A stretch of DNA of 35,658 bases from Caldivirga sp. UBA161 (lineage in GTDB: Archaea; Thermoproteota; Thermoprotei; Thermoproteales; Thermocladiaceae): positions 1 through 35,658 of the forward strand of contig NZ_DAXS01000059.1 in assembly GCF_002506515.1 (NCBI RefSeq), read 5' to 3'. Shown piece after piece: positions 24,680 to 32,650 of the stretch. Below the pieces are notes generated by a model that was not told where the DNA came from, made no database searches, and was given only the letters and a program-made list of their open reading frames with translations. The position numbers and the translations under genes were made by a program. Positions within the stretch are counted from its first letter, which is position 1, and every line of letters begins with the position of its first letter.

Positions 24680-25450
24680 TCAACCCAAAGCAGCCCCTAA
24701 TTTCTCCTTCAACCAGTTTGTTATTGCTTCTATTACCTTACTTTTAATTTCATAATCCGTGAACACGTGCCCACCCTTATCCAGCAGCATTAGCGTCTTG
24801 TCACTGTACTTCACCCTATTGTGGAATTCAACTGACTGCTGGTATGGCACAGCCTCATCATTCTTAGCGTGGATGATTAATATTGGTGCATTAATTGAGT
24901 CCGCTATACTCATTGCATCGGATTTAGCCATTTTAGCTACGTTACTAACTTTAAGCCTAAATGCCCCGAAGTAAACGTAATCGCCCCTAGCCTGCTCCAG
25001 TAATTTACTTATCCCATGGAAGGATATTCCCGGTGATAGTAGGATTACTGCCTTAATGGTGTTAGGCATACTTGAGTATATCCTCAATGCAATGTTGCCA
25101 CCCATGCTTAAGCCAATTATGGCTAGGCGACTTGAGTCAACGTAATCAAGCTTAAGGGTGTAGTTAACCATGTACTCAGCATCACTTACGGCGTTTTCAA
25201 TATCGAAATCTTCAAAGGGTCCGGATGAATCACCATGATTCCTATAATCAAACCTAACAACTACGAAACCCACTTCACATAATGCCCTAGCGATATCCAC
25301 GTAAAGCCTATTAGCCTCAATATGATTGCCAGTGAAGCCGTGAAGCATAACCACAGCAGGAAATCTGCCAAGGACATTAGGCTTATCAATAATACTAAAC
25401 AGCCAACCACCGTTAACAGGCAGCATTGAGGGGGATTCAGTGCACTGCAT
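24680..25450 (-). CDS. Alpha/beta hydrolase
   Basis: A 256-residue alpha/beta hydrolase with the full triad: Ser115 in IGLSMGGN, Asp198 in HAKNDEAVP and His228 in KGGHVFTD. The oxyanion region is VMLHGFTGNH and the sequence FDYRNHGDSSGPFEDFD is typical of cytosolic esterases or acyl hydrolases of the acylamino-acid/cinnamoyl esterase-like group. No signal peptide, so it acts in the cytoplasm. TATA gctttttaagt (25470-25480) is 25 bases before the ATG at 25450. A hairpin AGGGG/CCCCT at 25493-25510 lies just upstream of the promoter. The substrate cannot be told. Confidence 0.9.
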   Translation of the reverse strand: MQCTESPSMLPVNGGWLFSIIDKPNVLGRFPAVVMLHGFTGNHIEANRLYVDIARALCEVGFVVVRFDYRNHGDSSGPFEDFDIENAVSDAEYMVNYTLKLDYVDSSRLAIIGLSMGGNIALRIYSSMPNTIKAVILLSPGISFHGISKLLEQARGDYVYFGAFRLKVSNVAKMAKSDAMSIADSINAPILIIHAKNDEAVPYQQSVEFHNRVKYSDKTLMLLDKGGHVFTDYEIKSKVIEAITNWLKEKLGAALG

Positions 25451-25588
25451 GGTACATGGGTGTGAGGATGCTTTTTAAGTATTTAATATTCTAGGGGTTA
25501 AAATCCCCCTTATACTACCATTAATTTAATTGAGGTACACTTAAGGGTGCTGCCCTGAGTCATTAATTGTGAACTAGGTAACATATCC

Positions 25589-25735
25589 CTAAGTATGATT
25601 AGGATTAAGTAAGTTCCTTATAGGAGCTTCAGGAGTAAGTAAGATTAACCTAGTTTTCCTTGATTCATACATTATTTTCTCCACATACGGTAGCCTTACA
25701 ATCGCATCCCCCTCATTAAGCTTGCCCTCATGAAG
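25589..25735 (-). pseudogene. Possible gene remnant, unknown
   Basis: The frame is open for 48 codons between two stops, with no usual start codon: it begins directly after a TAG at 25738-25736. The sequence LHEGKLNEGDAIVRLPYVEK, then IMYESRKTRLILLTPEAPIR, has the charged, helix-like look and the AGG and GAG codon use of real genes here. It resembles the C-terminal part of a larger protein whose front is lost. It could also be chance in an AT-rich region. I cannot name a family. Confidence 0.25.
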
Positions 25736-26182
25736 CTAAAAACATGTAATGCCCATGCCTTATCCATGCTTCACCAACTCAGTAACTGTTCATCGGTTTT
25801 ACTCATTAATCTTTAGTTTCATAATTAATTCATTAATAGCTAAATACTCAGCATTAAGTATTCTCTTAAAATTTCATCATGAGCCTCCTAGGTATTGTAA
25901 CCGTAATTTCAAGTACTTTTATTTGATAACTTAATAGCTTAAATACCTTATGGGGTATTATGTAGTAATGTTTCCTTTAAAGGTATTTTACCACACGTAC
26001 CTTTAATTTATGTAAGTATACTGTACTTTGATTGATGGTTAATAAGTTTACTGATTACGTTGGGTCATTAATAATAATGGATAGTCTCAGGCAATTATTA
26101 TTTCATCAAGTGTAAAAATGTGGTTTCAGGGTTACTATGGTTAATGTTGAACTTAAGCATAACGCTAATGATACTTACTAAG

Positions 26183-26221
26183 TGTCAAACCTCTGACTAA
26201 ACCATTAATTTATGTTTGACA
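26183..26221. promoter_or_regulatory. Inverted repeat TGTCAAAC-N23-GTTTGACA
   Basis: Perfect 8-base arms at 26183-26190 and 26214-26221 with a 23-base spacer (AT-rich), 140-180 bases before the FBP aldolase/phosphatase start. The arms and spacing fit a dimeric repressor or activator site, or a transcript hairpin. No protein is known to me to bind it. Confidence 0.35.
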
Positions 26222-26330
26222 TTTCCTCTAGTATATTTATCATGCTAGATATTTAGGTAGTTGAATTATTTAATATATTTTTATATGCATTAATTTATAC
26301 AGCAAATTATATATTATATATTATAGCATA

Positions 26331-26341
26331 AAGTTTATAAG
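26331..26341 (+). promoter_or_regulatory. Promoter of the FBP aldolase/phosphatase gene
   Basis: A TATA box gtttataagg (about 26331-26341) is centred 27 bases before the ATG at 26363, preceded by the BRE-like cataaag. The whole 100 bases upstream are very AT-rich (repeated atatatta), which suggests a strong, leaderless promoter. Confidence 0.6.
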
Positions 26342-26362
26342 GATGCATTATAATATATTATT

Positions 26363-27574
26363 ATGGCACCTAAAACTACCGTATCAGTAATAAAAGCTGA
26401 TATTGGAGGAATACCTGGTCATGCTTGGGTTCACCCAAAGATACTTGAATATGCTAGTAGTAGGCTTAGGGAGGCTGTTAAGAATGGGTTACTAATCGAT
26501 TACTATGTGTTTAACGTAGGTGATGACATGAGCCTCCTAATGACCCACACTAAGGGTATTGATAACCCTGAGATACATGGATTAGCGTGGAGCATATTCA
26601 AGGATGCTACTGAGAATTATGCCAAGAAGTTTAAGCTATATGGTGCTGGGCAGGACTTACTTAAGGATAGCTTCAGCGGCAACGTGAGGGGGCTTGGACC
26701 CCAGGTAGCTGAAATGGAGTTTGAGGAGAGGCCCAGTGAACCGCTAATAATCTTCGCCGCTGATAAGACCGAGCCAGGTGCATATAACTTACCCATGTAT
26801 AAGATATTCGCTGATCCATTTAACACCGCTGGCTTAGTCATTGATCCTCAGATGCATGGTGGGTTTAGGTTTGAGATAATTGATGTTTATGAGGGTAAGG
26901 TTTACCTACTTGATGCTCCAGAACACATATACACTATACTTGGCCTAATAGGTACACCTGGAAGGTACATTATTAGGAGGGTTTACAGGAGGAGTGACTT
27001 AACTCAGGCAGCAGTCGTGAGTGTGGAGAGGCTTAACTTAATAGCCGGTAGGTACGTGGGTAAGGATGACCCAGTGGCCATAGTTAGGGCTCAACACGGC
27101 TTACCAGCCGTGGGTGAGGTCCTTGAAGCGTTTGCCCTACCCCACTTGGTGGAGGGCTGGATGAGGGGTAGCCACACTGGCCCATTAATGCCAGGTAAGT
27201 TTGTAAGTATTGATCAAGCTAATAAGATAGCCATGGGCCCTAAGATGACTAGATTCGATGGGCCACCTAAGGTTGGTGCATTAGGCTTCCAACTACATGA
27301 AGGCTACTTAGAGGGGCCTGTGGACATGTTTGATGATCCAGCCTTCGACTTAAGTAGGCAAGTGGCAGCCTTCGTAACCGACTACATTAGGAGGATGGGG
27401 CCAATAATGCCGCATAGGCTACCGCCGGAGGAGATGGAGTACACAACACTACCGCAGATACTCTCAACGCTTAAGCCGATTCCAGTTGAGGAGTATGAGA
27501 AGAATAGGTTAAAGTACTTAAGTGAGAAGGTTGGTTCAGTGGCTATTGCTGGTGCTGGAGGTACTGGTGATTAA
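26363..27574 (+). CDS. fbp: Fructose 1,6-bisphosphate aldolase/phosphatase (bifunctional)
   Basis: A 403-residue bifunctional FBP aldolase/phosphatase (class V), the archaeal enzyme that makes fructose 6-phosphate from triose phosphates in one active site during gluconeogenesis. Marks: KADIGGIPGH at 11-20, the metal-binding GDD at 53-55, YNLPMYKIFADPFNTAGLVI, and RYVGKDDP with Tyr231 and Lys234, which correspond to Tyr229 and the Schiff-base Lys232 of the Thermoproteus neutrophilus enzyme. Late AMGPKMTRFDGPPKVGALGF and FVTDYIRRMGPIMPHRLPPE are also family-typical. A strong AT-rich promoter and an inverted repeat lie upstream. It is convergent with hjc. Confidence 0.97.
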   Translation: MAPKTTVSVIKADIGGIPGHAWVHPKILEYASSRLREAVKNGLLIDYYVFNVGDDMSLLMTHTKGIDNPEIHGLAWSIFKDATENYAKKFKLYGAGQDLLKDSFSGNVRGLGPQVAEMEFEERPSEPLIIFAADKTEPGAYNLPMYKIFADPFNTAGLVIDPQMHGGFRFEIIDVYEGKVYLLDAPEHIYTILGLIGTPGRYIIRRVYRRSDLTQAAVVSVERLNLIAGRYVGKDDPVAIVRAQHGLPAVGEVLEAFALPHLVEGWMRGSHTGPLMPGKFVSIDQANKIAMGPKMTRFDGPPKVGALGFQLHEGYLEGPVDMFDDPAFDLSRQVAAFVTDYIRRMGPIMPHRLPPEEMEYTTLPQILSTLKPIPVEEYEKNRLKYLSEKVGSVAIAGAGGTGD

Positions 27575-27591
27575 GAAGGGTTAAATGCGGT

Positions 27592-27604
27592 GCGTTTTCT
27601 TTAA
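27592..27604 (+). terminator. T-rich stretch after fbp, possible terminator
   Basis: Fifteen to thirty bases after the fbp stop, the plus strand reads tttttcttt-like (gcgttttctttaa). T-rich tracts without a stem terminate transcription in crenarchaea. The convergent hjc gene ends at 27634. Confidence 0.3.
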
Positions 27605-27633
27605 ATAAGGTTCTTACATCGGCATTAATGGTA

Positions 27634-28068
27634 TTAAGTATTATTACCTAGTAGGTTAATTAAATTAACATTAATGATGCTTCTAACAGCATCCTCAAGT
27701 TTACTTGCCTCCTTAACCTCACTGACAGTATAGGTTAATGCTGAGTCGCTATTGCATGATTTAATAGGCATTATCCTCCAGGGTTCCCTAGCGTACTTAA
27801 TAACTACGTAAGCTTCTCCACCAGCCCTACCTGCGAATTCAATTAACCTATTAACCTTATCACACCGTATGCTTATTGGAGTCGGCTTAGCCCTATACTT
27901 AACCTCAAGAATAATTACCTTACCCTTAAACATGGCTACTAGGTCCGGGGCGAACCTATGCCTAACCCCACCGCCACTGGCTGGTGCCCTAATTACGGCG
28001 AATCCAAGGCTCCACAGCCAGTTAGCTAATTCCCTCTCATAATTAATACCCCTACGCCCAAGTGGCAT
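27634..28068 (-). CDS. hjc: Holliday junction resolvase Hjc
   Basis: A 144-residue Hjc, a homodimeric endonuclease of the PD-(D/E)xK fold that cuts four-way DNA junctions. The active-site residues are Glu11 (RGINYERELA), Asp42 (FAPDLVA), Glu55 and Lys57 (ILEVKYR), the last three at the same positions as Asp42, Glu55 and Lys57 in the Sulfolobus enzyme. RAPASGGG is the conserved loop. TATA cttaataac (minus strand, centre 28096) is 28 bases before the ATG. It is convergent with fbp and separate from the MFS gene upstream. Confidence 0.95.
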   Translation of the reverse strand: MPLGRRGINYERELANWLWSLGFAVIRAPASGGGVRHRFAPDLVAMFKGKVIILEVKYRAKPTPISIRCDKVNRLIEFAGRAGGEAYVVIKYAREPWRIMPIKSCNSDSALTYTVSEVKEASKLEDAVRSIINVNLINLLGNNT

Positions 28069-28146
28069 ATAACCTACTTAGGTTAGTGTTATTAAGCTTA
28101 ATAAGTAACGGATGGTTATTAGGGAATTAACATTACCCTACTAGCC

Positions 28147-29250
28147 TTAATGCTTAACCCTACGCCTCACCAGTAGGAGGGGCAGCGGTGCCACTGAGAC
28201 TATAATCATCATGATCCATGGTAATGTTGAATTACTCATAAGTGCCGTGAATAATGGGCTCAACCACATGCCAACAACCATATTTAAGGTATTAACTGTT
28301 GCAAGACCCATGGTTGGGTTTAAGTCATTAACAGCAAGGGCGTAGGATGCCGTAATCATGAGTTCGCTGGTGTAACCCACTATGAGTGTTGAGGCAATCA
28401 TTGCGTATGGGTTAAGTGTTGGGATTAGTAGGAAGGATAATGAACCAAGCACAGCCGGTGCAATAATTAGGAGCTCCCTCCTACTGGTTAAATCAGCCAA
28501 CCTACCTGATAAGCCACCCACTAAGCTTGAGAAGAGGAGTAGTGATGTTATTAATGAAGCGTTAGCTAAACCAACCCCATGATTAACGGCATAAGTGGGT
28601 AATAGGTTACCTGCGGCATAATTAGCTCCCCAATACCCAGCAGTGGCTAAACCCACTAATACGGCGCTCCTGCTTATTGATAAACCGGCGTCAATAGGCC
28701 TATTAAGTGGTGAAGAAGCCTTAAAGAGTATTATGGATTCTAGTAATCCTATTACACTAATCACCAGTACTGCGATTCTCCAATTAACAATAGTGTAAAC
28801 AACACCGTAAACCAACCCCACCCCAGCTCCAGCACTGAATACTGCATTATATATACCAAGCATTAACCCCTCCTTACCCGGGTATAGGTTAGTTATAACC
28901 GTGGCCGCTGTGGAGAAGAATAATGCAGCACCAATACCGGCCAGTAGCCTTAAGGTCAGTATCTCATTAAAGCTCGTACTGAAGGCAGTGGCTACTCCAG
29001 CTACTGATAGTAGGGTTAAGCCAAGCACAGCGGTCCTAACGTTACCAATACGCCTAGCAATGGCGCTTGCCGGTATTTGGAATGAACCAGCCCCTATTAT
29101 GAAGAAGAGTGGGACTAGGCCAAGTTCATAATTCGGTACAGCTAATTCCTGCCTAATTAACGGTAAGGCTGGCGCCAAGTAGTACCAGTAGATGCTGTAT
29201 ATGAACCTTGCAATCATTATATTAGCCACTGCTGATGCCTTACCCACCAT
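28147..29250 (-). CDS. MFS transporter
   Basis: A 367-residue major facilitator protein with about eleven to twelve helices. The loop after helix 2 reads SAIARRIGNVRTAVLG, close to the usual G-x-x-x-D/R-R-x-G-R-R motif, and TAATVITNLYPGKEGLMLGI is the related second motif. The N-terminal part (FIYSIYWYYLAPALPLIRQEL) is a typical start of the oxalate/formate or sugar acid-like branch. Substrate unknown. TATA tttattaag (minus strand, 29272-29280) is 26 bases before the ATG. It is not part of an operon. Confidence 0.88.
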   Translation of the reverse strand: MVGKASAVANIMIARFIYSIYWYYLAPALPLIRQELAVPNYELGLVPLFFIIGAGSFQIPASAIARRIGNVRTAVLGLTLLSVAGVATAFSTSFNEILTLRLLAGIGAALFFSTAATVITNLYPGKEGLMLGIYNAVFSAGAGVGLVYGVVYTIVNWRIAVLVISVIGLLESIILFKASSPLNRPIDAGLSISRSAVLVGLATAGYWGANYAAGNLLPTYAVNHGVGLANASLITSLLLFSSLVGGLSGRLADLTSRRELLIIAPAVLGSLSFLLIPTLNPYAMIASTLIVGYTSELMITASYALAVNDLNPTMGLATVNTLNMVVGMWLSPLFTALMSNSTLPWIMMIIVSVAPLPLLLVRRRVKH

Positions 29251-29294
29251 TGAATCACGTTAAGGATTAGCATTTATTAAGTTTAAACCAATGA

Positions 29295-29648
29295 TTACCC
29301 AGGCCTAATGAAACCCCTGAAGGGTTCACTATCCTTAGGTATAGTTATCTTAACTAAACCATCATTAAACAGCACTAGGAATTCACCATTAGCCAACCAA
29401 CCCCCAACAGCTTTTAAGTGCTCATCAACCTCACTTATTAAAGCAACCCTATATTGCCTAGCATCAACCTCAATCCATACCTCAAGAAGCTTGGAATCAC
29501 CCAACCTATAGAGTATAGGAACCACCGTGTAGTCGTGCTCCCCAGGACCAACGTAATCCATAATCCTAACTGCGTAATCATCATTAAGCTTAACAATTAA
29601 AGTGTTCTCAAGAACTTCAATTAACCTAGCCAACTCCTCACTGTTCAT
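29295..29648 (-). CDS. Small unrecognised protein
   Basis: A 117-residue acidic protein, without signal or membrane helix. A helix (SEELARLIEVLENTLIV) is followed by strands: YAVRIMDYVGPGEHDYTVVP, LEVWIEVDARQYRVALIS and EFLVLFNDGLVKITIP. I do not recognise a family. A TATA-like gtttattttg lies about 25 bases before the ATG. It faces the ABC importer genes across an 81-base divergent gap. Confidence 0.65.
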   Translation of the reverse strand: MNSEELARLIEVLENTLIVKLNDDYAVRIMDYVGPGEHDYTVVPILYRLGDSKLLEVWIEVDARQYRVALISEVDEHLKAVGGWLANGEFLVLFNDGLVKITIPKDSEPFRGFIRPG

Positions 29649-29729
29649 TAAAAATTAACCCTGGGTTATTGTTTATTTTGTTTTCGCCATTGGGGTAATG
29701 CTTAAAAGTAGGATAATTATCCCACCACT

Positions 29730-30887
29730 ATGGACTATAAGTCAACAATACTAATAGTACTAGTGGTGTTGCTGGTTGCGGCAGTGGGTTACTTAGCCTA
29801 CAAGGTTAATCAACCAGTTAAGACCATGACCATTACATCACCAGTAACAGTAACTACAACAGCCACCCCAGTGACTTTAACCTCAACAGCAACCAGTACA
29901 GTAACATTAACCACAACTACTGTGGCCACTTCAACAGTCATAAGTACAGTAACCAGTACAGCAACAACCACTATAACAACCACAATGGCTCCAACACAGA
30001 ATATGAGGATTGCATCCCTTGATCCAGCCTGCTCTCAAATAATCTTCACCCTAGGCCTAGGCAATAAGGTAGTCCTAATAGACACGTACTCTCGGCAGCT
30101 ACTAAGTTACTTCAATGTAACGATACCTTCAAATACAACAGTGCTTACCTCAATATGGCCGGCCCCATCCATTGAGGCTGTGGTTAATGCATCACCCACA
30201 GTGGTTTGCTATGACTTAGGCTTCTATGGGGCAAGTACATTGGCATCATTCTCAAGCATAGGGTTACCTTTAGTGATCATAAATGGTACAGCTGATAGGA
30301 CCTTCCAGCAGATTGAGGCTGATGTTTATTCAGTGGCTAAGGCACTTGGAGTACCCGAGAGGGGGTTAGCCGTGGCCTCTTGGATGAACAATATTATTGA
30401 AGGTATTAGGAGTAGGGTCAGTGGCTTAAGTGAACCAACAGTGGTTTTCATGGATTGGAATAACCCCATTTATTCACCATCCAACGTAACTTTCATAGGT
30501 TATGAATTAACCATTGCCGGCGGCTTAGATGTTGTTAACACCACCATACCGTGGTCAACAATAACACCAAGTCAATTAATAGCCTATGACCCAGACTACA
30601 TAATAGCAAGCAACTTCATGGGCAACTGCACGGCAACCCTTGAAGCCATAATGCAGATACCCGGAATAAACTACACCAAGGCTGTTAAGGAAGGCCACGT
30701 TTACGTACTGGGTAACTTAGCCACAAGCCTAGTTGAGGAACCAGGCCCCTTATCAGTATATGGGGCTGAAATTATGGCAGTGATACTACATCCTGGGGCC
30801 TTTGGGTTAAGTAATGTACCCCAATGTGTAAGTAGTGAATGGGTGATAAGTAGCCTAAAGCTAACTCTCCCAAGTCAGGGAGGTTAA
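29730..30887 (+). CDS. ABC transporter substrate-binding protein (BtuF/FhuD type)
   Basis: A 385-residue binding protein. An N-terminal membrane helix (residues 7-24, ILIVLVVLLVAAVGYLAY) anchors it outside the cell, a Thr/Ser/Val-rich low-complexity linker (about 32-88) follows, then the periplasmic-binding fold starting RIASLDPACSQIIFTLGLG. This opening matches the BtuF and FhuD class for cobalamin, heme or ferric siderophores. Threonine-rich linkers like this are common in archaeal surface proteins and may be glycosylated. TATA cttaaaagt (29701-29709) is 25 bases before the ATG. Permease and ATPase genes follow directly, so this is the first gene of a three-gene operon. Confidence 0.92.
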   Translation: MDYKSTILIVLVVLLVAAVGYLAYKVNQPVKTMTITSPVTVTTTATPVTLTSTATSTVTLTTTTVATSTVISTVTSTATTTITTTMAPTQNMRIASLDPACSQIIFTLGLGNKVVLIDTYSRQLLSYFNVTIPSNTTVLTSIWPAPSIEAVVNASPTVVCYDLGFYGASTLASFSSIGLPLVIINGTADRTFQQIEADVYSVAKALGVPERGLAVASWMNNIIEGIRSRVSGLSEPTVVFMDWNNPIYSPSNVTFIGYELTIAGGLDVVNTTIPWSTITPSQLIAYDPDYIIASNFMGNCTATLEAIMQIPGINYTKAVKEGHVYVLGNLATSLVEEPGPLSVYGAEIMAVILHPGAFGLSNVPQCVSSEWVISSLKLTLPSQGG

Positions 30888-30894
30888 GTGATGC

Positions 30895-31911
30895 GTGATG
30901 GATAATTTACTTATTAAAAGGGTTACGTATTTCCTAATCCCAATCCTACTACTCATTGGCTTCACTCTAAATTTAACCCTGGGTGAGGTTAATGTGCCTA
31001 GCAATTGCCTAATACACTGTAATCAAGTTAAGTACAGGGTGATTATAATGGATATTAGGTTACCCTCAGCATTAACATCAATACTGGTCGGCTACGTACT
31101 GGGTGCCTCAGGAGCTGTGATGCAAGGCATATTAAGGAACCCCCTAGCTGAACCATTCACCACTGGAATAGCCAGTGCAGCCGTCTTAGGAGGTTTACTA
31201 GGTTACTTACTTGTCCTCATAGGTAAGTTAACAGGTGCATTAGCTGCCTCAGCCATACCCCTCCTGGCATTGTTAATTGGCTTATTCTCCTCATTAATGG
31301 TGGTTATGCTTGGCTCAAGGCTTGGTATAGTGGGCTTAATATTAATGGGCATATTAATTACTCTCCTCTCCTACGCTGCATCAATGATAATCATGCTGAT
31401 TATTGAGTCCATTAACCCCACAGCATCAATACAACCCCTCTACCTACTCTACGGTAACCTAAGCGGCATACTATGGTGGCAATTCTATGTGATGTTAATT
31501 GCCGCAGCACCAACGGTCTTAATGGTTGCTTATTCATCAAGGTACGTGGACTTACTCATGCTTGGCGATGATGTGGCTAAGGCTAGTGGCGTTAACCCAG
31601 CAGCGGTTAGGAGGAGGCTAGTGGCCTTAATTTCAATACCCCTAGCCGTCTCACTTGCCTTCACTGGAGTGATAGGCTTCATAGGCATTATAGCCCCATA
31701 CGCTGTTAGGCAATTAACAGGTAGGGGATCTGGAGGCATAATAATACCCGGCTCAGGCCTAGTGGGTTCACTAATATTAACCTACTCCTACCTGGCCTCA
31801 AGGATAATGATAAGGGGGTATGTGGTACCCATAACTGCGGTAACTGGCCTTGCAGGCATCCCCATCCTAATGTGGATGCTTCTTAAGGGTGGTTTCGGTG
31901 CATCAACGTAA
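30895..31911 (+). CDS. FecCD/BtuC-type ABC permease
   Basis: A 338-residue permease of the FecCD family with about eight to ten helices. The marks are IRLPSALTSILVGYVLGASGAVMQGILRNPLAEPFTTGIASAA-type N-terminal sequence in pieces (LGASGAVMQG, NPLAEPFTTG), and the late PGSGLVGS and GLAGIPILMWMLLKG. GTG at 30895 and ATG at 30898 are both possible. A GGAGGT at 30879-30884 lies 10 bases before the GTG, which favours the GTG and translation from an internal ribosome binding site. It pairs with the binding protein and the ATPase in one operon. Confidence 0.94.
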   Translation: MMDNLLIKRVTYFLIPILLLIGFTLNLTLGEVNVPSNCLIHCNQVKYRVIIMDIRLPSALTSILVGYVLGASGAVMQGILRNPLAEPFTTGIASAAVLGGLLGYLLVLIGKLTGALAASAIPLLALLIGLFSSLMVVMLGSRLGIVGLILMGILITLLSYAASMIIMLIIESINPTASIQPLYLLYGNLSGILWWQFYVMLIAAAPTVLMVAYSSRYVDLLMLGDDVAKASGVNPAAVRRRLVALISIPLAVSLAFTGVIGFIGIIAPYAVRQLTGRGSGGIIIPGSGLVGSLILTYSYLASRIMIRGYVVPITAVTGLAGIPILMWMLLKGGFGAST

Positions 31912-32611
31912 AACCCTAATTGAATTCAAGGACGCCTACCTGGGCTATGGGTCACGTGTGGTGGTTAAGGGATTAAGCCTAACGGTTGGGGGAGGGTTAA
32001 CGGTACTGCTTGGCCCCAATGGGAGTGGTAAGACAACGGTAATGAAGGCAATATTTGGTTCAGCAAGGGTCATTAAGGGGTGGCTTAAAGTTAATGGCTC
32101 AGTAGCCTATGCGCCTGCTGAGGTTGATGGCTTAGTTAATTTAACGGTAATGGAGGCTGTTAAGACGGCTAGGAGGGGTTATGGTTGGGTTAATGATGAT
32201 GACGCAATGAATGCTCTAATGAAAGTGGGCATAGTGGGTATTAGGAATATTAGGCTCAGTGAATTAAGTACAGGGCAAAAGAGGTTAACAATGATTGCCA
32301 GGGCCATAGCCAGCAATGCTGATTTAATGCTAATAGATGAACCAACGGCAAACCTCGACCCAGGTAATAGGTATAGGATGATTAATATCATACGTGAATT
32401 GGCAAATCAACGTGCAGTAATGGTTGCAACACATGACGTGGATATAGCCCTCATGGCTAATCAAGTTGTGATGATAAGGGATGGTAATGTAATAGGTATT
32501 GGGGAGCCGAATGAGGTATTAACTGAGGGGAAGTTGATGCAATTATACGGTATTAAGGTTAAATTGATTAGGCATAATAATGAGGTTCATGTAGTGTTCC
32601 CAATAGATTAA
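31889..32611 (+). CDS. ABC transporter ATPase (BtuD/FecE type)
   Basis: A 240-residue ATPase with Walker A GPNGSGKT (42-49), signature LSTGQ (126-130), Walker B LMLIDEP (146-152), D-loop ANLD and switch His182. Sequence outside the core is short, as in importers of the cobalamin/siderophore class. GTG start at 31889 overlaps the permease end by 23 bases; another GTG at 31898 is in frame. The last gene of the importer operon. It is followed by the tandem hairpin at 32616-32650. Confidence 0.94.
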   Translation: MVSVHQRKTLIEFKDAYLGYGSRVVVKGLSLTVGGGLTVLLGPNGSGKTTVMKAIFGSARVIKGWLKVNGSVAYAPAEVDGLVNLTVMEAVKTARRGYGWVNDDDAMNALMKVGIVGIRNIRLSELSTGQKRLTMIARAIASNADLMLIDEPTANLDPGNRYRMINIIRELANQRAVMVATHDVDIALMANQVVMIRDGNVIGIGEPNEVLTEGKLMQLYGIKVKLIRHNNEVHVVFPID

Positions 32612-32615
32612 TAAA

Positions 32616-32650
32616 CTACCGGGGGCGGTAGTAACTTCCGGGGGTGGTAG
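32616..32650 (+). repeat. Two tandem GC-rich hairpin units at the importer/ATPase junction
   Basis: Copy 1 at 32616-32631 is ctaccgggggcggtag, a perfect 6-bp stem with loop GGGG. Copy 2 at 32635-32650 is cttccgggggtggtag, the same motif with two changes that weaken the stem. The period is 19 bases. Such a block sits just after the importer stop and overlaps the start codon of the next gene (GTG at 32644). It may end or slow transcription of the importer, or affect translation of the ATPase gene. Confidence 0.5.

Larger units (their letters stand above)
25451..26362. other. Gene desert of about 900 bases
   Basis: I see no intact gene in this stretch. It contains a small stem AGGGG/CCCCT at 25493-25510, a possible coding remnant at 25589-25735 (listed separately), a long AT-rich tract, an 8-base inverted repeat at 26183-26221 and the promoter of the FBP aldolase/phosphatase gene. 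Short frames at 26035-26115 (26 codons, MVNKFTDYVG...) and 26138-26182 (14 codons) begin with MVN but have no support beyond a start codon. Confidence 0.4.

Noticed and set aside
25749..25934. Plus-strand frame of 61 codons in the desert before fbp
   Set aside because: AT-rich composition with many Phe, Tyr, Ser; no promoter and no domain.
26035..26182. Two tiny frames beginning MVN before the fbp promoter
   Set aside because: Only 26 and 14 codons, no ribosome binding site or TATA at the right distance.
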